Below are positions 32,560 to 44,330 of a stretch of DNA of 64,000 bases, in pieces. Source of the stretch: Entoloma clypeatum (taxonomy: Eukaryota > Basidiomycota > Agaricomycetes > Agaricales > Entolomataceae); assembly GCA_963565915.1 (NCBI GenBank), contig OY751495.1, positions 1,798,001 to 1,862,000 on the forward strand, written 5' to 3'. Position 1 is the stretch's first letter; the number at the start of each line of letters is the position of its first letter. The notes below the pieces were generated by a model. It had not been told where the DNA came from, did no database searches, and saw only the letters and a list, made by a program, of their open reading frames with translations. A program made the translations under genes and the position numbers.

Positions 32560-34038
32560 ATGGACCCTTCGACGTCGTCGCCACAAAAGAAACCTATAGC
32601 CATCATCACAATAGGGATGGCAGGCGCTGGTAAATCAACGTTTGTTCAACGAATCAACTCGTATCTACATTCTCTCGATCCGCCCTCGCCTCCATACATT
32701 CTCAACCTTGATCCTGCGGTAACCCACGTTCCTTTCGAGCCCAACATAGACATACGGGACACCGTCAATTATGCAGAGGTTATGAAGCAGTGTGTAATTT
32801 GGCATCTCTTTTCTGCAGCTAGTAACAACCCGTTTTGTAATGAAGATACAACTTAGGGCCGAACGGGGGCATCTTGACTTCTCTTAACCTTTTCACCACA
32901 AAATTCGACCAAGTCCTTGATTTGATAGAGAAGAGGTCGGATGCTCACGAGTGAGTTTCTTCACTCTCGTTTCCGCTCAAGACCTTATCAACGACGTCCA
33001 GCTATGTTATTCTGGACACCCCCGGACAGATTGAAATATTCACCTGGTCGGCTTCGGGGGCAATCATCACGGATGCTGTTGCATCATCGATGCCCGCCGT
33101 CGTCGCGTACATAATCGATACACCTCGAACTACAGCGCCAGCCACATTCATGTCGAATATGCTTTATGCATGCAGGCAAGTTATCTAAACATGTCTTGAT
33201 ATTTGTATCATTGCTGATCGCTCGCATTTACAGCATCCTATACAAAACGAAGCTCCCCTTCATCCTAGTGTTCAACAAGATAGACGTTCAACCTCACAAC
33301 TTCGCCCTTGATTGGATGCAGGACTTTGAGGAATTTCAGGCAGCTTTAGCTTCACATAGTGGCACAAGAGACGCTGAGGGTGAACCGACATATATGAACA
33401 GTCTCATGAATAGTATGAGTTTGGTTCTGGATGAGTTTTACAAGCACCTCAAGGTCAGCAATCCAACGATTCCTCTTGTTCCGTAACACTTATAATTTCG
33501 TCCGCCAGACGGTTGGTGTGTCGAGTATGACTGGAGATGGTATCCAACAGTTTTTCGAGGCAGTTGGAGCATCGAGAGCTGAATACGAAAAGTGACGCCG
33601 GCGTCTCGGAGAATATGTTTCACCGCTGATCTGCTTTGCCCTCAGAGACTACCTTCCTGAATTGGAACGCGTTCGGGCATTGCGCGCAAAGTCTTTGGAA
33701 GATGCTAAGCAGGATTCGATGAGCAGGTTGATGGAAGACCTTGCTGTTGATCGCGAGAAAAATCCTCAGGGTGCACTACTGGATCGGTGGGATCCAGAAG
33801 ACGAAGAAGACGAAGAAGGCGACGATGATACGGACATCAGTCTTGTAGATCGAAGTGAGTTTCCTAGATCTGATCATGATTTGAGCCGGTTGGATACAAT
33901 CCTCTATGGCTGTGCATTTTCAACTGCCATGCTGATCGCTCTTCGTCAGGTGAGGAACCATGGCCTGGGCAATATATAGATGTCAGTCGTGCTCAAAGGC
34001 ATGGAGACGAAGGCATCAACTGGCCAAGGCCTGGCTGA
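32560..34038 (+). CDS. GPN1: GPN-loop GTPase 1 (Npa3/XAB1), intact copy
   Basis: ATG 32560; P-loop GMAGAGKST at 32614. After a 56-nt intron (32790-32845) comes the family-defining GPN loop (YNLGPNGG). Then [15 protein letters not shown], the switch/Walker B region, and the G4 motif FNKID near 33278. One intron (33176-33233) uses a GC donor (GCAAGT). The helical insert and acidic C-terminal tail follow, and a last exon gives [15 protein letters not shown] and WPRPG before TGA 34036-34038, as in fungal GPN1 C-termini. GPN1/Npa3 is an essential cytosolic GTPase needed for assembly and nuclear import of RNA polymerase II. A 5'-truncated duplicate lies at 51.4-52.7 kb. Confidence 0.92.
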
Positions 34039-34510
34039 GTGTTACATACGTCGACCATATAGTTGTCTATATGGGACGGCCAGATACTTTCTCGAGAGAA
34101 TTGCCAGCGCTCTCGTGTGCAACTGGCTAAATGGAAGGTATTTTGTGTTCTAAATCCTCCTGTGACTTGCAGTAATGTTACATTGAGGCCTCTTCTATTA
34201 CATACAGTTGCTCGTTGCCCAATCCAAATCGAATTATGTCGTATGTTTTGCCCTGTGTCCTTCTTATCGACTCCTCCTACAGCACTGTTGCTTGAATCAT
34301 TGAGCCATGGCTACTATGTTCTTTCCAATACGTTATAAGTCACTGACATCAGGGACATCTCCTAGTCGAAGGTCGAGTAAAGCCGCTGACATGGACAGGA
34401 GAAATGCAAGGTGTCTTGACGATAATCAATAGCCGTCAGGGCTAGCTTTTTATTGGCATAAATCAAATCTATCAAATGCGCGGGTCTGCGGCAGGACGTC
34501 CTTGGACGGG

Positions 34511-34518
34511 TATTTAAG
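34511..34518 (+). promoter_or_regulatory. TATA-like box upstream of CDK1 copy A
   Basis: TATTTAAG lies about 100 bp before the first ATG (34614) of the CDK1 copy; the same sequence stands at 53139-53146 before copy B. It lies about 470 bp downstream of the GPN1 stop. No mapping data support it. Confidence 0.4.
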
Positions 34519-34613
34519 CGCTGTGCTCCTCATACACCTACCCACCCTGGAGTTCCATTTTTTCACTCCGCCAGTGTTAAACGCGGTCCAGTACATTGTG
34601 TCGCTTTCAAGTA

Positions 34614-35782
<1,169 letters not shown>

Positions 35783-36247
35783 TAAACGACCGCGGAGAAG
35801 CATGCTTATCCGACGTGATCTCCTGCGTGGGGTTTCTCCTGTTCCTGAGGGCCGACTACCCGATTCATGGATCTATAACTATCTATAAGCATCGGAGGAA
35901 TTGGCCGGCGCCGGTAGCCGCTTAACCTCTCAGCGATGTGGTTCAAGATAGATGTCTACTCTTTGACGAGCACTGTGTACGAAGTAAGCGTCTTCACTTA
36001 ATCCCTTGCTTGACGCTGAGCGCTGAAATTGGCGTAAGGTCCTCTCTGGAGAGCGTCCCATCACACCTTCTAGGAATCAGTGCCCCAGTCAGAGCCCGTC
36101 TGTTATTGACTTTGCAGAAGCATTCTCCCGACCGCTGAGTTTGTAACTTTCAGCAATTTCGTTCATTTGCTTGATCGCGGCGTCATGATCAGTTTTGAAT
36201 TTATTATATGTCGTTGCACCTGCTGGGCCTCTTGTCGCAGGTACTCA

Positions 36248-39200
36248 TTACTCGACGTCCATCTCGTCATCTTCATAATGATACGTTGCTACGGGTACGT
36301 CGACTTTACGAGGTAAATCACTTTCAAAGAGGTATCGCCAGTGTTCTATATCGGTTGCTGTCCCAGGATTCATTTGCTTGCGAAGGTTTTGCCGAAGGGG
36401 GTCGGATTCAGCTCCCTTCTCGTACGCTGCCGGGAATGTCTTCTTGGTTTTGAGTAGTTCTGCATACCTCGCTTCCTCATCTTCCTCAATGACCTTGAAC
36501 GTTTTATGAGAAGCCCCCGCGCACCAGATGTCGAAGGCAGTGTAAGCTGGCGAACGCCGCTTGGCGATTTTGAGTGCTGCTTTGTCCTTAGCGTCTCGTT
36601 TGAAGAGGAACTCTCGCTCGTTTGCTGAAATAAACGAAACTCCAGCCTCAGGCGACGCCAGGGCAAACACCATACGAATGATCGGAGGTGGTTTCCCCTT
36701 CATGCCTTCATTCAAAATGCGGAGCCAGAAGGGATTCATGGCATCAAATAGCCAGTGTTTTGGATCTAAGGTGAACGTCCCATCGTTCTTGATCTGCAAC
36801 GCGAACACGGAGACATTCTCTGGTACGATCTTCTTCCCTTTGATCAGGAAAATGCCGATTATGTCTGAACCCTGCTGGTTGTTGGCACACATAACCCAAG
36901 CACCGCGAAGGATCAGCCTCCAAAGAAACTCCCGGTTCATTACCGCCCCCTCCTCGAGTTTGATAAAGTGATTGAAGTAAACCCAAGAGTCCGAGAACGT
37001 CTTCGCGAAAGAGGACTTGTGTTCCGTCGGTGTTCGTGCTTTCGTAGGGTAAATCTTGGAAAGGTCTACGCCGTTCCCATCTTTGTCATTGCCGAGTGCT
37101 AGTAAACTCTGGATGAACGTGAGCAGCTTCACTGCCCTGGTCCGCCCACCAGGGGAATGTCTCGTTTGTGGTTTTCCAGCGGCCTTTGCCTCTGTGCTTG
37201 CGAAGGCAGCATCATAGGCTTTGAGCAGAATCACTTCCGCCGTGAGCTCGCCTCTATTGCCTTTGTCCATCCCTGGGATCTCCAATACCTTCAAAAGGGA
37301 TGAAGGCATGTCAAATTTATATTCTTGCAGCATCAGTCTCCGTGAAGCTTCAGCGAGGAGGGGCTCCGAAGGAGCCACAGTAATGACCCGTTCAAACCCG
37401 TCCTGGACCAGCATGCACACTCGCAAGTGCTTTTCAACCTGTTGTTTTTCAATTTCTTGCACCTCCGTCGTGGATGAATTGAACTCGAGTGCCAGGCGGA
37501 CTGCCATGCACGCTGGGATTAAGGGTTAGAATACTCAACTTCTGAATTGCAGAGCACCCACCAAGTATTACTGCATCATTTTGTTTGGACCAAGAACAAG
37601 AAAGCTTTGCGGCTGCGAATGTGATAATATCCTCTTTATCGTCCTGTCTTCCGTACAGATATCGCGAGCCAAATCTTTGAACAATTAGCTCTAGGGAGCA
37701 CGATAGATGAACAGAGCCTGCTTACAGTGGGCGTCCAAACATAGCCATTGACCCTGGGCTGGCCATTTCCTCGATATCAGCTCCTTTCTTTGCAATTCCC
37801 GTCTTACGCGCAATCTGGTCAAAACCGAGCTCAATGAACGGTGGAAACAAGGTGAGTTTTTTGTTAATGAGCCTCGTTGACGAGTCTTCCTTTGATGGAG
37901 GCACGAAGTCCCGAATTTTGCCGGTGGTTGATAAAAATATTGTGAAGATAGGTTGCTTTCTTAGAGCCCGAAGGGCCCTCCGTAATCCTGCATAGGCTGA
38001 CTCGTGCTCAGGCTGTGTCCTGGCGTTCAGTATGTGAGCTTCGTCGAATGCCAGCACAGCAATCACGTCAGTGTGTTGCTGTATGTGTTGTGACAGTTTG
38101 TACACCAACGCCATCGCGGACTCTTGTAGTATCTCCTTTGCATCCCCTAAAAGGTGTGAGTCATACACCGTAAAATTGCATAGAACTCATACCCTTTTGA
38201 AAAAATTCTGCAGTAGGAGTCGGGGGCTCCTGATCGTCGGAACTACCGGCCGTCGTATTCTAGACAGGGTTCACAACATCTTGTGGTCCAATCGAGAAAC
38301 AGATCTACCTTCTTTTTCTCATCGGTGGGTGCGTCCTGCTCGTCCTCCATGGGTACGTCCTGTTGCTCCTCTGTAGGTATCTCCTTGGTTTGCAACTTCA
38401 GCCGCTGGAGGGGAGATGAGATGATCAGCCATGTCTTATTCACGTTGCAAGGCGCAGGAATTGGGCCTACCTTCTTTCCCCCCTCCATTGATGTCCCCTC
38501 GATTTGTCTCTGAATAAGAAGCGAATATTTACGCACATCGCTCGGGGCGTGAGGAATATATCTACCTTCTTATTCTTCTCCTGCTCAGTCCCGGCTGCTA
38601 CCAAAGTTTCTTTCATGAGCTGGAAAGGAAAAAAAAATGAGAATCGAACATCGTGAGGTTTGTTTAAGTCACCTCGCGAGCGCGTTTCATGACCTCTCGG
38701 AAGAAATATCGACGGAATTTATTCGGTTGAGTGAAAGACTGGCCGTAGGTCATGAGGAACCGGAATTTGAGTGCATCAGTGGTCAGGTTCTTCGATTTCC
38801 CCGGTGTTGCCTTCGCAACATGGTCATCTATCCTATTCAGATATTGCAAAGTAGTCGTGAAGAGGGCTGTTAAAAATGCTAGAGCGCGTTGGTAAGGTTT
38901 TTCTCCTTGATTAAAGGGAGCTGATAAAAAAGTTCTTGGTTCTTCATCAGAGGGGGGGAACCCTGAAGAGTGTAGATGATCGATCTCATTTACAGATTTT
39001 TTGGGGCACTATCACGGACCTGTGGCATCAGGAGATTTCAAGTTGATAGGTATGACAAAAAGCCGTTTCGACAGCTCGTCAACGGCGCGCGATTTTCCCA
39101 TACCAGAAGATTGAACAATGGAGGTGAAGCAAGCATATTTGTCCGACGCCTCGGACTGCGACACGCGACAGTGTGCTTCCATGGTACTATAGAGGGCATC

Positions 39201-39829
39201 GGGTACCTTTCCCACATAATCCTGAGACCATGACGTCAAGGTCGCTACCAATGTAACGTTAGAGTTAGGGATGACAATCTCAGTCGGAATAGACAAACCC
39301 TCTGCCCCTTCCCCTTCCCGGACATCTGCAGAATTGTCGAGGCGATAAATTGGGAGATTAAGCAAAACTTCTCGTACCAGGAACCGGTTCTGGGGGACTA
39401 TATCCACTGCGGAATACCGCTAAAAATGGAATTATGACTGAATGTACTGCGATGGCAATGCTACGACGCCATCGATGTTGCGGACGTACCTAGGTTCCGA
39501 ATAAGCTGATACTCCTGCACTTTGGCCGCGTGTTGGACTGCCTTCCTTATCTCTTCATCCTGCAAGAGTAAATTCGTAATAGCAGTTTTTTCAGGCTTGA
39601 CATAAACAGGGTGGCCTTCTGCCGGTTGAAGTTGAACAGCGAGATTGATAACACCGAAGACGAGGTCAACCTCAAAGTCCAAGCCGCTCCGGTCGGGTGA
39701 TGCTGTATCAACCCATTTAACGCAAGCATCCATGGCCGTATGAACTGAATCCGGGAAGGCATTGGACGCAAGAATGCGGGCAGGTGGAGAGTAAGCCTCA
39801 GTCATGATGTGCGCGTGGTGCAAAGACAT
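36248..39829 (-). CDS. second P-loop NTPase / PD-(D/E)XK nuclease protein, Crinkler/RHS-like
   Basis: ATG 39829 (or the inner methionine at 39805) to a stop at 36248, with about ten short introns. The N-terminal domain is not a CRN header (SPPARILASNAFPD...VDLVFGVINLAVQLQP). The P-loop SSGMGKSRAVDELSK is at about 39110, with GFPPSDEEPRTFL after the next intron and FRRYFFREVMKRARE near 38700. Walker B LAFDEAH lies at 38048-38034 and FLSTTGKIRDF follows it. The C-terminal nuclease-like domain has Asp in SDIIGIF (36865) and ALQIKN (Gln-x-Lys, Lys at 36790). Between P-loop and Walker B are three mini-exons each ending in Lys-Lys before GTAG. All junctions checked keep frame. CRN/RHS-type ATPase-nucleases are known effectors or conflict proteins; the target here is unknown. 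Confidence 0.82.
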
Positions 39830-39976
39830 CACATGCACAGCATGACAGATGAACCGACCTTTATTTGTTTGGCTTCACACGTGACTTACTGCTAAGCCAC
39901 TTCATAGGAGCCTGCCAAAAATGGAGTTGAAACTTGGTTTGAAACCCACACGTGGGGATAAATATATTGATAAATA

Positions 39977-40082
39977 GAGGTTATTTGCACTTCCTCTCAA
40001 AATCGTGTTGACCCTTTTTGAAAGGGTGAGCAGCCAATCAGATCCCGGACAAATTGATTTGAGCGAAGTTGCAAATAACCTC
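39977..40082. mobile_element. 106-bp MITE, TA duplication
   Basis: Starts GAGGTTATTTGCA and ends TGCAAATAACCTC, with TA on both sides (39975-39976, 40083-40084). It lies in the divergent promoter region between the P-loop/nuclease gene and the GDSL esterase. Tc1/mariner- or Stowaway-like by its TA target. Confidence 0.75.
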
Positions 40083-40118
40083 TAATGTGTGCGACTCGGC
40101 TAGGCGGCCAAGGGTCAT

Positions 40119-40398
40119 CCTCAGTAAAAAGGCCGGGTAGGCAAAATTTGGGCAAAATGCAGATGAGAAGGTTTTGATGCATGTAAATTTTCGAAAAACA
40201 GCAGAATCCGCACGGATCTGCACTCATGTGTCAATTTACCTGCAATTTGCCCACTGTCATGAGGACATGCATTGATGACAACAGTGGGCAAATTGCAGGT
40301 AATTGTCATGTAAATTTTCGAAAAAGCACTGAATCCGCACGAATCTGCACATCCTGACATTCACATGACACATTGCCTACATGGCCTTTTTACTGAGG
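40119..40398. mobile_element. 280-bp MITE copy 1
   Basis: Terminal inverted repeat CCTCAGTAAAAAGGCC / inverse; 5-bp direct duplication GTCAT on both sides. The inside contains another inverted repeat (ttacctgcaatttgcccactgt and its inverse). Identical by eye in all 280 positions to the copy at 41728. Its right end lies only 23 bp before the ATG of the GDSL gene. Confidence 0.9.
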
Positions 40399-40421
40399 GT
40401 CATCGCTCCCCAACTCTAACT

Positions 40422-41534
40422 ATGCAGATCTTCGCGGCCCTGACAACATTCATTATTGCCGCCTTTCCAACTGCGAACCCACCAGGTATATATCCCAAAC
40501 AAGTCAAGAACTTCGTCACATTTGGAGACAGCTACACTGATGTTGTTGACGTCTCACACGGAGGACTCGCTTGGCCGACCTACGCAGCCAGATATGCCAA
40601 CCTAGCCCTCTATTCCTTCGCCCGTACAGGCGCCACGTGTTCTAACAACATAACGTACCTACCATATCCGTCGATTATGGAGAACCAAATCCCTTTGTTC
40701 TTGGAGAAGAAGGCCAATGGGACGCTGAAGCTCGATCCGGAAGAGACACTTTATACGTTGTGGATCGGGACAAACGACATTGGTTCAGATACGTTATTGA
40801 CGGGGACTGCTAACGCCTCCCTGGTAGATGTGACGAATTGTATGATCGAGTGGGTGAAGATCATGTACGAGAATGGAGCGAGGAATATACTATTTCAAAA
40901 CGTGAAGTCTTCATTTCGCCATTCACTTGAACTTCTTCTGAATGCCATTCGTTCAGATGATTCCATTGGAAACAACCCCATTATACTCGGCTGATTCATG
41001 GCCAAACAGATACTGGCCCGCGCCTCGCAACACTACGGAATGGAACGTGTTCATGAAGGAACTCGTGTTGACAGGCAACCGCCTCACCGAACTTATGCTA
41101 CAAGCGCTGGCGCCCGCTCTCCATGACGCCCATATCGGTCAGTAGGCGTGAATCCATTCATTATTTCGCTGACTCATTGAACAACTATACCCAGGCATAT
41201 TTGACTCACATTCTCTGTTCACCGACATGTACAATCACCCACAGCTCTACCTCAATGGCACCGCCCCATTGAATGTAACAAGTTGTGTAAACGCATGCGT
41301 GTACAAAGAGAACGGAACCGTAGAAACATGTAGTAATGTGACCGGTACTGCTGTCGATAGTTTCCTATGGTACGAATTTGCTCGCGCTACAGATTCATTT
41401 CCTTTCTGACTGTTCTGGCCCCGTTTAGGTCAGACGAACTGCATCCAAGTGAACAAGCCGATAGGAATATCGCTAGGGAGATTGCGACCCTCGTCAAGAC
41501 GGGCAAGAACCGCTGGACGACATGGTTAAGCTAA
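40422..41534 (+). CDS. secreted GDSL esterase (CE16-like acetylesterase)
   Basis: ATG 40422; residues 1-18 (MQIFAALTTFIIAAFPTA) form a signal peptide. Block I FVTFGDSYTD carries the catalytic Ser. Gly and Asn of the oxyanion hole follow, with block III WIGTNDIG. Block V SDELHPS in the last exon supplies the Asp-His pair. Introns are at about 40903-40959, near 41141-41195 and 41371-41429, all in phase. Total about 300 residues, normal for fungal carbohydrate esterase family 16 proteins that remove acetyl groups from plant-cell-wall oligosaccharides. Four or more N-x-S/T sites fit secretion. Ends at TAA 41532-41534. MITEs lie on both sides; the upstream one occupies the promoter. Confidence 0.88.
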
Positions 41535-41727
41535 AATCTTATTTACTAGGTAGGGCATGTGTGAGAATGAGAGCACTGGTCAATTTAAGTGCAGCGGCTA
41601 TAATTCTCCTTACCTACCCAGGCTGCTTTTATGTTGACCCGGAAAGTCCATAGTGGCATGCAGCCGTTGAATTATTTTGCAGAGTTTGGTAATAACGGGC
41701 ACGTAGACCAGGACCGAGACAGATAAG

Positions 41728-42007
41728 CCTCAGTAAAAAGGCCGGGTAGGCAAAATTTGGGCAAAATGCAGATGAGAAGGTTTTGATGCATGTAAATTTT
41801 CGAAAAACAGCAGAATCCGCACGGATCTGCACTCATGTGTCAATTTACCTGCAATTTGCCCACTGTCATGAGGACATGCATTGATGACAACAGTGGGCAA
41901 ATTGCAGGTAATTGTCATGTAAATTTTCGAAAAAGCACTGAATCCGCACGAATCTGCACATCCTGACATTCACATGACACATTGCCTACATGGCCTTTTT
42001 ACTGAGG
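41728..42007. mobile_element. 280-bp MITE copy 2
   Basis: Same sequence and orientation as 40119-40398, flanked by ATAAG on both sides (41723-41727 and 42008-42012). It lies 193 bp downstream of the GDSL stop. Identity of the copies shows recent movement, so an autonomous partner probably exists in the genome. Confidence 0.9.
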
Positions 42008-42278
42008 ATAAGCCCCCCTCCCCTATGCCACCGGCTCATCACTGATGCAGGGTCTCATCTCAGCAACGGCCAGCGCCCACAACGGCCAACAACGACACAC
42101 GACCAACAACGACGAGCGGCAAGCCAGTGGAGAGAACACGAGTGCGTGTGTACATCAACTCGACCGGCGGTATTAGATACATCCGATGAGTTTAAATCGG
42201 ATACATATTTTCGGATTAAATTATCTCAACAGTATTCTTAGAAAACAAAGCAAGGATTATTGTAGTGTGTGTACATGA

Positions 42279-43563
42279 CTACACCCGATCTAATGAGGAA
42301 GGCCTACCTAAGATATGTCGATAGCCATCTTCAGTTACGTCCAGCCCAATATACTCACTTAAAGCCTCGATTCTATCGGCTTCGCTCTCCAGAATTCGTA
42401 AAACGATATCGCGACGCCCAATCCGGAGTTCCAGCTTATCGTCGAATACGGTATATGCACAGAGGAAGTTCTTGCGCTCATCCTCAGAATATTGCGCGAA
42501 TTCTTCAGCAGCTTCCACCAATCCCATTTGGTCAAGATTATTGATGGAGAGGTGTCGAACGGCGAGGATGTGATATTGGAGGAAGTAGCCTGTTTTGTTA
42601 CAGACCAGAAAAGAAAAGCCTTCGGCATCCTCTGGGAAACATTCGTCTTCCGTAAATGTAATGAGAACGCGCCAAGGTACTGAGATGTCCGCATCGCGGT
42701 TAGGAGTATGATATTCTATGTTCCAGTAGAAGTCCTCGCGCTCCGAGGCACCCGAGGGGGCTATCAAGTAAGAAAATAGAGAATATGAGTTGAAATCTGC
42801 GGGACGATGGTGAAGGAAACTGACCCAGACTGGAAGAGGGATGTGGGAGCCTTGTCAGCCTGTGTCTTTCATAAGGCGATGTGCCAACGATAATATTATC
42901 TTCGCTGTCGGAAAGGAGGAGGGGCCGGACTAGAGTCCGGGTACCGAACCATGGATCGACGACGTAAGTTTGATTGTTATTGTCGCTCTCTAATGGAAAC
43001 GGTTGAACGAAGAGAATAGCATGATTCGGAGTGCTCAGGCGTGGCACGGAGACTTTACTGAAGATTTCGTTGAGTCGTGCAGATCCAGCGAAAGCTCTAT
43101 ATATGCAAGGAGCCCAGTCAAAAAAGACTCGGGGGAGGTTGAGTGACTTAGGAGGTACACACCGGTAGCCTAGACCACGGAGGACTTGAAGAAAAACAGC
43201 GGCGTGACCGAAGCAGTATGAGCCGTTCTTCTCCAAAACGAAGCGGTTGAATGCCCCCTCTGGCGTGATATCCACTTGTTGGTTGAGTGTGCTGTTGCAA
43301 TCAGGGCGTCAGATGGCGGGCCTGGGGTTAGGAAAATTAACTAAATCTCACTAATGCATTTCGGTATTTTCCATAGGGAAAGCTTGGAGGTGCAATAGTA
43401 TCAATCGCTCAAGGTTTTCGAAGCTCTGCGGAAACGTCGTTGCATTATATTGCGGAAGACCGATGCAAACAAGATATTGCTCGATTTGGGTCGGCGTGTA
43501 GAGTGATGGGAGGGGGCTGATGATGGCGCCGTCGCGGAAGGTACCCTTGGTTCTTGTCGTCAT
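42279..43563 (-). CDS. arylamine N-acetyltransferase-like protein
   Basis: ATG 43563 (MTTRTKGTFRDG). Exon 1 covers the helical N-terminus with the PFEN-like PMENTEM. The catalytic triad is complete: Cys in NGSYCFGH (about 43215), His in NHAILFV (about 43023) and Asp in YVVDPWFG (about 42957). The usual CFEQN is CFGHA here, so residues beside the nucleophile differ from the bacterial and animal consensus. A third exon supplies the C-terminal domain (YWNIEYHTPNRDAD...WRVLITFTEDE) and ends at 42279. NAT enzymes move acetyl (or malonyl) from CoA to arylamines; in fungi some detoxify plant and bacterial aromatic amines. Splice junctions near 43350-43280 and 42780 keep frame. Confidence 0.88.
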
Positions 43564-44330
43564 ACTAGTGGGTTGCAACACGGCTGGTTGAAAGGGATGT
43601 AGCGATAGTGGACTGGAGGACACGCATTCCTACGACGAATCTCTTTAAAGGCCCACTGCATTTAACCATTTGAGAGGGTCCGTCCGAAGGAAGGTCTCTG
43701 TAGAATCGAACCAAACATGGCGTCATCTGCAATGATGGCAGGAATTTCTTGAATCTAGGGAACCTGGAGGTAATCAGACAGCGAGGTACATAAGTTGAGG
43801 GTTTGACTCAGAAGGTGACAAGTACCTGAACTAGCATATACTTTTGGAGTATAAGACACTGGTTGGCGCTGCCCAGGTAATATTGGTCTTCCATCAGACG
43901 GTGAAAACGAAGTTACGGCCATTGAAATGGGGTGTTTTCAGCAAGACGTAAGTACATCCGAACGGCGGTTCGTCACTAGCTGGCATGGTAAACGTCTCAT
44001 TGGTGGGAAGCTTCGAGCAATCACAACACACAAAAGACGCGACGCGGCACGTGCGGCTCTCTCGTAATGCTCTGCCAGAAGTGCGGTTGTTCGCCATGGG
44101 ACGATGAGGGACAAGAATTAATTATAATTGATCTTTTCATTTGCTTCACACACAACTCAAAGGCTTGGAAGTAGAGAAGAGAATCGCCGTTTTTTGGAGC
44201 TTGAAGCGGCTCCCAACTTGAAGTCGCCTTTCAAAAATCGTGTTTATGCGCTTTCCCAAGATTTTGAGGACTTTCAAAATCGGGTCAGAATCGACCAAAA
44301 AACGGCCACTCTGACTTCCCCTATTGTGTA
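43564..44330. other. intergenic, 0.77 kb, with a small inverted repeat
   Basis: No convincing gene. A 12-bp inverted repeat, GCCGTTTTTTGG (44186-44197) and CCAAAAAACGGC (44295-44306), encloses about 100 bp just 3' of the dioxygenase gene. It may be a short degenerate MITE or part of a terminator region. Confidence 0.4.

Noticed and set aside
40121..40360. 79-codon ORF repeated exactly at 41730-41969
   Set aside because: It lies inside the 280-bp MITE copies and has no protein features; the repeat is of the element, not of a gene.
40119..40398. 7-bp target duplication (GGTCATC / GATAAGC) for the 280-bp MITE
   Set aside because: Both duplications would need to begin with G and end with C; placing these bases in the element (CCTCAG...CTGAGG) with a 5-bp duplication is simpler.
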